From: Leguminivora glycinivorella
Lineage: Eukaryota > Arthropoda > Insecta > Lepidoptera > Tortricidae
NCBI RefSeq assembly: GCF_023078275.1
Contig: NC_062971.1
Location: 12,896,001 to 12,960,000 of the forward strand
Length of the DNA: 64,000 nucleotides
Direction of reading: 5' to 3'
Shown here: piece after piece, positions 58,801 through 64,000 of the stretch
Numbering within the stretch: the first letter of the stretch is position 1
Layout: each line of letters begins with the position of its first letter
The notes under the pieces: model-generated
The model's database searches: none
What the model saw: only the letters and a program-made list of their open reading frames with translations
What the model was told of the DNA's origin: nothing
Position numbers and translations under genes: made by a program

Positions 58801-61800
58801 GTCCACACATCAAAGGATCTTGGCGCCAATGGCCAACTGCGTTTACACGTTGGCGCTTCATTCAGTTGCTCGTCAGCCGTCAGAGAGGACAGTAGTGAAA
58901 TATTTACGAAAATAATAAGTTTATCTATGCCAATAATAGTGTAGATTTTAGGAAATAAAATAACCTTGCAAATGTTTAATGTATTTCCTAAAAAAGATAA
59001 ATGTTCTTATCAGAATATTCAAAAAATTGTTAATATTTCAAATAATTTAATTTTACTACGGGGTTATTATTTTTTAATCAATTTTTTCTGACAACGTCTA
59101 TGACCTAGAATTTTCTAGACTTTTCCATTCCACGTCCATCTTTCATGAAGAGCCAATGCCAAGTGATTGGTTCGCCAATGTGTAAACAGCGGCTCTTATC
59201 TTGGCCAAGGGGTTTCACAAAGGGCTGGTGGAACCGTTGGCCATGTGTGTACAGGGGCCATAAAACACATTTATGATCGACTTTTGTTCGGCGTTATTAG
59301 TTCATATCATATATTTCTATGTAGATGGCGCAATAAAAATGCAATAAAACCACTTTTCCTTGAGGTGAAAACTATATGAATCCATATTACCTCCATATCC
59401 ATAGTAAGGTAAAATACCCCATAATGGACGGTGATGCCATTATGGACAAAAAAATACAAATTCTTAAAAATAAGTATCTAAAATAAGTTTCTAAAAACTG
59501 ACGGCTATGTACCATAAACTAGAGTGGTAGAGCTGTTTAATTTTGAAGTTTCAATTGATTCGGTTATTTCTGAAGGATTTGGAGACAAGATAAAATTCAC
59601 CAGTTTACTGAAAAAAATATCAAGACGAATTCTTAGTACTTAATGTTGCTAAGAGAGATGAGTTCATGTATAAAATAATAAAAAAATAACGCACGGTGTA
59701 ATCTTGAATGCGTTTTACTTACTGCATTAAGCATGAGATAAGGTATAAAATATACTAGTTTGTTGCTCCAAAGATATAAAGAAATGACGTTATTTTGCGA
59801 GTGTCCATTACTGGACCCGAAAAACTGCCTACCTCCTATGATGGACAAGGAACAATTTACAAAACCAAAATTTACAAGAAACAATCCTATGTTAAAATAA
59901 CCCAAACTAATTTTATTTATGGTGTATAAAATTGACTCATTGCGTATCAGTTGGCTTTAAAAGTAAGATTTTAAACTTATTTCACTGTCCATAATGGGGG
60001 ATCCATTACTGGAGAACTGCCGTCCATAATTGGAGAAAAAACACCTAGTTTTAATTTGTTAACTATGAAGAAACCAATAGGAGTATCTATTCTGCAATAC
60101 GCTTGAAATGTAGAAGAAGGATAGGACATTCAAGATTTAACACGCTTGGCGGTAGAATTTTTACATTTATCAGTGAAATATCAAAAACAGGCGAATTTTG
60201 TTCTTAAACTGTCCATGATTGGGTCCGTCACCTTACATGTATTACGCGGTGAAAATTTTCTTTGTTTCTCCGCAGATAACATCGACCTAATTACCTATAT
60301 TAATGCATACAATTGATCCTTTCTTGATGGATGAAACTAAAACTCACTTTCAAATTATTCAAGAAAACAAGCCGTAAGCCCGGTAAGCCGCCAAAGAAAA
60401 GAAAACGACTTTATGCCGCCTATGGCACATACAATCATAATATAATCACCGTATAGACAACCTAAATCAAACCGTAAGGTGTAAGGAACATGTTCCATAT
60501 TGCCTTGACTAATCGATTAGATTTGATGATACTTTAACGTCATTAACGTCAACTTCACTTGATTTCATCTTGATTTGTGTCATATTTGTGTATTGCCGCA
60601 CTTGGATGCACAGTACAGATAATCTATAGAAGTATGGGTGCGTTCCTAAATAATATTAATCGGAAAAGTTAAAATGATTTGTTTTTTTCAAGGGGAGTAG
60701 TAGGTAACAGTTGATAAATTATAAAATAGTACGCAAAACGGCTGATGAGTACGCGGGTACACACGACGGTGAAATAGTACGCCGTGCGTACCGATGCGTA
60801 CCCATATGGCAACGCTGGCCATTTCGTGTGCAGTATATCTTTTAGTGACGCAATAGTGTGTTATCGTAAGCATAGCCGTGAAATTATACGCTATTTATTT
60901 AAATTTGATGTGTAGGTATTAGTTATAAGTACAACAATACGTTAGACTTAATATCGTTATTTATGTATTAAAGGTAAGCTGAATGTGAGGACGTTACACT
61001 CGTTAGTATTTATTTTTCTTCATTAGCATGTCTAAGAGCCCATTAACACTACATGATAACTCGCATGCGAGTTCCGTTACATGTACCTATTGCAGTTTTA
61101 TTTGTATGTAAAAGTTACGGACTGATGTGTGCAAAATCGCATGCGAGTTGCGCGCGGCGTCTATGAGCATTTGCTGGCTTGTGGGAATAGACTTTATTGG
61201 CCTCTCTGCGGGTAAGGTCAAACAATACGGATAAGTATGTCATAAGGAGAAGTGTTTATGGCCTTTATATTTGGCCTTCTATGATCACTTGATCAGTGTT
61301 TATTGAGAGATCATGCGTTTAATACTAATCGTGAGTAACAAGTAGCGAAAGTAAGAACTTGCAAAAACCACCTATGACAATAAGTAAAAAGGTCAAATGT
61401 GAAGGCCAGACACACTTCTCCTTATGACATGACGCACTTATACGTATTGACCTTATTCTTTTTGTAAAATATTAACGTCAAAATAAGATCATGGCGGCAA
61501 TGCGCAAGCGTGGAATTGGTCGTCTGGCGCAAGACGGGCCGGAGACGGCATCCATAATTATTGTGATCCAAGATCATTGATCCTCGGGCTCTAATGATCG
61601 AGTTTTGCAACTGTACTGGCGTTGGCTAACTTTCTTATCGATATTATAATTTTGTTATGTTAAGAAATGTCAGTTCATGAGGTCTGTGGAGCTTTGACTT
61701 TTAGGTCTTATAATAGAACATCAGTGTAGTGGTGTAAGATTATCGTTATTATGTCGTTTATCACCGCGAACAAGTTCCAAAAAGAAGATGTACCTCTAGA

Positions 61801-62147
61801 GTTGATTCTGTTGCAACACAGTTGAATAATGACTACCTATAATGGATAAATAACAGGATTACAAAAATGATAGGGTTGAATGGAAGTAGCGAGGGGGGAG
61901 GTCTTTACTCAGCAGTGGAGCACTAAATCAGGCTAGTCAAAATATAACAACCAATGGTGGCGTACAGCAGTGCTCGATGGTTATTTTCTGCCACTGAATA
62001 AGTGATAGAAGGCGATAATAGGAGGATAAGACCGAATCATAGGCTATTAGGCAATAAATACGATGGTTAAGTTTACTTACAAATTGCCAGCAAGGTGAAT
62101 ATCAACACAGTTCGCGTCATCTCGCAACCGTTCCACCTCCGCCGCAT
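40810..62147 (-). CDS. Chitin-binding (CBM14) extracellular protein, CPAP1-type, 1334 aa
   Basis: Exons in transcript order: 62153-62081 (ATG at 62147), 46028-45985, 45670-45502, 44908-44793, 44418-40810. All borders are GT-AG and the 4005 coding nt close in frame. The second Met (62120) gives a clean signal peptide (MTRTVLIFTLLAISASS). One CBM14 (peritrophin-A) domain spans residues about 116-168, with cysteine spacing C-x14-C-x5-C-x9-C-x12-C-x7-C and conserved FLCPNGTIFSQ and CDWWF. It binds chitin, presumably in cuticle. The remaining 1160 residues, in one 3.6-kb exon, are Thr/Ser/Pro/Glu-rich, low-complexity and probably O-glycosylated. A single CBM14 with GVDFPAYPSIPNTGF before it matches the CPAP1 family; the subfamily is not assigned. 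Acceptor TTTGTTTCAG at 62154 implies an upstream non-coding exon. Intron 1 is 16.05 kb. Confidence 0.9.
45019..45145. mobile_element. 127-bp MITE with about 40-bp near-perfect TIRs
   Basis: TAGCACATGATGGCCGCGAG, then AGTATGTCGCCGCGAGATAG, is mirrored at 45106-45145. TA at both edges fits a TA target duplication. GC-rich against an AT-rich intron, and with the highest TIR fidelity of any element here. In intron 3 of the CBM14 gene. Confidence 0.85.
47690..48590 (+). repeat. Probable LINE 3' region with five repeated GAGAC hairpins
   Basis: The motif AGAGACTTTATACATCTCT occurs, with changes, at about 47728, 47839, 47946, 48065 and 48228. Each can fold as an AGAGA/TCTCT stem. The block ends with GCTGAATAAATGATTTTG and a (TATTTTG)n tail at about 48562-48588, the style of a non-LTR element 3' end. 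No reverse transcriptase is present. Confidence 0.55.
49155..49228. repeat. Perfect 35-bp inverted repeat with a 4-nt loop
   Basis: Positions 49155-49189 (TAATAATCGTACCTAAGTAT ... AAATT) are exactly mirrored by 49194-49228 around AATG. No mismatch in 35 bp. Confidence 0.9.
49370..49656 (+). repeat. Family X, copy 2, first half
   Basis: Reverse-complement match to about 200-390. It ends at GGAAGCAGCGATAAA, where fold-back element E copy 2 begins. The second half resumes at 51530. Confidence 0.65.
50462..50830. repeat. Element end CAGGGGCGGCTCAC and degraded SINE tail
   Basis: 50464-50620 is unusually GC-rich (GCAGGCGGCCGCGAGTTCGC). It begins with CAGGGGCGGCTCAC, whose complement ends a block in element E copy 1 near 23710, so it is probably a transposon terminus. 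50690-50820 resembles the body/tail of the SINE at 30795-31036. Confidence 0.45.
51000..51465 (+). repeat. LINE 3'-tail repeat with (TAAA)n end
   Basis: Starts GCAACCGAGCTTCGCTCGG and contains two tandem GTCGCCATCTAG blocks about 140 bp apart. It ends GAGCGGTTTCCGAGATCG followed by an ATATAT/(AATA)n tail. The style is that of RTE LINE 3' ends. Confidence 0.55.
51530..51775 (+). repeat. Family X, copy 2, second half
   Basis: Reverse-complement match to 1-230, resuming at CTCGCTATAGTGAGGG after the insertion at 49657-51525. Confidence 0.65.
52472..52734. mobile_element. MITE with about 70-bp imperfect TIRs
   Basis: TTTTCAGAATTTGGGACCCA, then TTAACTCGCTG and TTTTGTGACGACAATTAAG, is mirrored at the right (CTTAATTATCGTCACAAAA ... 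CAGCGAGTTAA ... CCCAAATTCTGAAAA). About 263 bp, non-coding. Confidence 0.75.
53965..54128 (+). mobile_element. SINE, 5'-truncated, same family as 39366-39690
   Basis: Begins AAGGTCTAGTTACCCTTCGG and matches the body and tail of the intact SINE, through GGGATAACGCAAGGAGGATG. The tRNA-like head is absent. Confidence 0.75.
54720..54808 (+). repeat. 85-bp duplicate segment, copy 1
   Basis: ACTTTTATAAACCTGATTTG to ATTGGTCTGTGGAC is repeated without visible change at 56744-56826, 2 kb downstream and in the same orientation. Confidence 0.75.
54880..55030. repeat. Tandem and inverted TGTCA-rich repeat
   Basis: GAATTTGTGGCTGTCAATGT recurs about 80 bp later. The second copy runs into a palindrome GTCACTGTCAGAA/TTCTGACAGTGAC around 54977-55006. 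Confidence 0.6.
56744..56826 (+). repeat. 85-bp duplicate segment, copy 2
   Basis: Second copy of the segment at 54720-54808; flanks differ. Confidence 0.75.
58478..58637. mobile_element. 160-bp MITE with about 47-bp imperfect TIRs
   Basis: GCTCCTCTACATATTCGCCC and on to CGGGACGCAGCT is mirrored by AGCTGCGTCCCG ... ATATGAAGAGGGGC. Non-coding; ends 36 bp before the next MITE. Confidence 0.75.
58674..59260 (+). mobile_element. TWA-flanked MITE, copy C, complete
   Basis: 587 bp with TIRs TGGCCGCTGTACACACATGG and its mirror at 59221-59260; flanks TTA and TAA. This uninterrupted copy is the reference for copies A (24814-25965) and B (26362-26703). A second pair of inverted blocks (CCCTTGGCCA) lies just inside the TIRs. 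No transposase. Confidence 0.85.
59404..60237. repeat. Repeat with recurrent 'CCATAATGGAC'-type motifs
   Basis: Edges GTAAGGTAAAATACCCC and GGTCCGTCACCTTAC are short inverted repeats. Inside, variants of TCCATAATGG or TCCATTACTGG occur at least eight times at irregular spacing on both strands. About 830 bp, no coding capacity. Confidence 0.55.
61030..61165. repeat. Short repeat with paired TCGCATGCGAGTT palindromes
   Basis: ACTCGCATGCGAGTT at about 61060 and TCGCATGCGAGTT at about 61137 flank a 65-bp spacer. Could be a mini-element; the limits are unclear. Confidence 0.4.
61228..61443. mobile_element. 216-bp MITE with about 40-bp imperfect TIRs
   Basis: ATAAGTATGTCATAAGGAGA to AAGTGTTTATGGCC is mirrored by GGCCAGACACACTTCTCC ... 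CATGACGCACTTAT, with a small insertion in one arm. Non-coding. Confidence 0.75.
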
Positions 62148-62153
62148 ATTACT

Positions 62154-64000
62154 CTGAAACAAAAATAAACAATATTATATCATTTTACTTGGGGTTTCAT
62201 GTTCTTTAAGAACAATAAGTATTACAATACTGTACCTATTCGTAACGAGCTCATGAAATGTTTTATTTGTGCTGCCTTATGACAGGTAACAATTCCTTAA
62301 ATAATTTTTTGACTTCACTTACAAACCAACTCGTACCATTTTCGCAAGCCTTGGCTTGGCTTGGCATGAGTGACATCTTGATATCACTTCGATAGACAAA
62401 AATACTAGTTTGACCTTTTAACATTTTAGGCATGCTTTCGTATTTTTATTTATGACCCTCGTTGTCAATAAATCGGGTTCGGAGACAATTCGGTATGCAC
62501 CGCAAGGGTTCGCACGACAGGCGAGTTATGTTTATGTCTCATATCTGGGTTCGAACATGCATGCTTTGCAAGAATACAGGTTGATTAAATAGTTATTTTA
62601 TATCGAATTATTCTTTTGGTGCGTTCAATTATCATTTTATAAGTAAACCGTACTTTTGATTACTAAAACGCATAATAAATTAGTTAATGCCTGAAAATAT
62701 CGAAATCGTTGTCGATTTCCTGAAATACAGCCACGTAAATATTTACGTTATAATTAGGAGAAGGTTTCGTTACAACTGCATAGGTATGTTCTTTAGAACC
62801 AGAACTTAAGTATTTCTTCTAAAATGTATTGCTCTACTTTATAATTACACGTCACATGCTTTTCAGTTTCCTAAATCACATAATCATTTAAAACAACTTG
62901 TAATAGGTATCACGCCTGTAAACGAGCAATATTATTTTCCCAACTGTCAACTAAACACCCCATATACCTACTAAACTGCGCGCGCGCCGCCGCACGGAAG
63001 TCGTGCGACGGCTTCCCTGTCTCCGTCCAATTAATAACGTATATCCGAGCTTTCCCTCTGACATTCGAACTCGGACCGTTCCTGCTTAGAATATCTTATA
63101 TCGTAAATATACTCGTTGAATAAATATGAAGGCGTATTTTAATCGAAACTATTATTATTCAGTGACTATTATGAGCTTTCTATTTCATGACGATAATATA
63201 TTGTTTAGAGAGTAGACTAGGTTTTCACATACCTAGTTATGTATCACATACTCTTATGCTACCTAACTCGAATCTGTTTCCCATTGTTTACAGCATAGCC
63301 TATTAGAGAATGCTAACTCTACAATTTTCCTACTGCCATTTCTGAAGGATCGTTGTTACGTGTTACGTACATATTCAGTATAGGTAACACGAACCATTTT
63401 TACCTTATATTATTGTTTAAGTAGAATATCGAATTACCAGCCCATCTTCCTACTTTTATGGCAGTTGTATAACAACCGTGCTGGCTCAGGTCGCAAATCA
63501 ATTGGTCGTTTGACGAGCGGTTATCCAAGCAAGACGGCGTGTGGTCTGTGATCTCGTGATCTGCATGGCTACTGGTTACGTGTTGATCGGAAGCGCAGGT
63601 CCGCCTTAAGTAGGTGCATGGAACGATATTAATGGCCGACTGGCATGTTCATGTTCAATCAGGATCCAAAGGAGCGGATTAGAGTACGCATCAAAGCTTT
63701 GTACTACGCAAGAGTATATTAAAATTAACTATTTATTTTAATAAATAAAATAATAATAATAAAATTAACTATTTAAAATTAAAACTAAAGTCATGGATTG
63801 TCTAAAATAATACTCGTATAAGTAGGTACATATATAAGTTGGTTTCATAGTTTGGTGCTAATTTCGGTAACTTTTTAAATATATCTTTGAGGTCGAACGA
63901 AGTCAAATAAGATTCCTGAATATCATGAATGGATCATGAAAGAACATAAATACGTATACTGTAGTACACCTACCTAATACTTTTTAAATATGTAACATAG
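62154..64000 (-). other. Upstream of the CBM14 gene, no exon identified
   Basis: The acceptor at 62154 calls for an upstream 5'UTR exon, which I cannot place. A GC-rich island at about 62978-63030 (GCGCGCGCGCCGCCGCACGG) is the most likely promoter or first-exon region in view. The end of the window is AT-rich low-complexity DNA. Confidence 0.4.

Larger units (their letters stand above)
46029..62080 (-). other. 16-kb first intron of the CBM14 gene
   Basis: Contains no recognised host exon on either strand; short reading frames here are unsupported. It is filled with the repeats listed separately. A GC-rich segment at about 46985-47110 (GTCGTGCGGCAGCAGCGCGG) is unlike its surroundings and could be regulatory. 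55030-58470 shows no clear element apart from the short repeats noted. Confidence 0.6.

Overview
The window looks like lepidopteran (moth or butterfly) nuclear DNA: AT-rich, long introns, and a dense load of short repeats of kinds familiar from Lepidoptera. These are (CCGT)n-bearing interspersed elements of about 580 bp, tRNA-derived SINEs, LINE 3' tails and many terminal-inverted-repeat (TIR) MITEs. The order assignment is inference from gene families and repeat style; the species cannot be named.

Four host genes can be assembled exon by exon, with splice phases that close. (1) + strand, 4736-21432: a secreted, alanine-rich, coiled-coil protein of 309 aa that looks like the insect DUF745 family. 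A possible alternative acidic last exon lies at 24227-24291. (2) + strand, 27151-32546: a 14-exon, 689-aa coiled-coil protein with a basic C-terminus. It has the architecture of a structural filament protein and one apparent GC-AG intron. (3) + strand, 33102-40070: the ribosome-biogenesis factor NOP53/GLTSCR2 in 8 exons, with an apparent one-base deletion in exon 3. (4) - strand, 62147-40810: a 1334-aa extracellular protein with one chitin-binding (CBM14) domain and a long Ser/Thr-rich tail, of the CPAP1 (cuticular protein analogous to peritrophin) type. Its first intron is 16 kb. Genes 3 and 4 are convergent, with stop codons 740 bp apart.

The rest is intron or intergenic DNA filled by mobile elements. 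Intron 1 of gene 1 carries a 5'-truncated, frameshifted CR1/Jockey-type LINE. The 24.7-26.7 kb interval is a three-layer nest: a (CCGT)n element inside a TAA-flanked MITE inside a second MITE. The 49.4-51.8 kb interval is another nest. Two genes (1 and 3) each carry a decaying tandem array copied across an exon 3' end and its splice donor.

Nothing bacterial, no CRISPR array, no rRNA and no convincing functional tRNA gene was seen. The four genes have no evident shared pathway: two encode secreted or cuticular-type proteins, one a nucleolar protein, one a coiled-coil structural protein.
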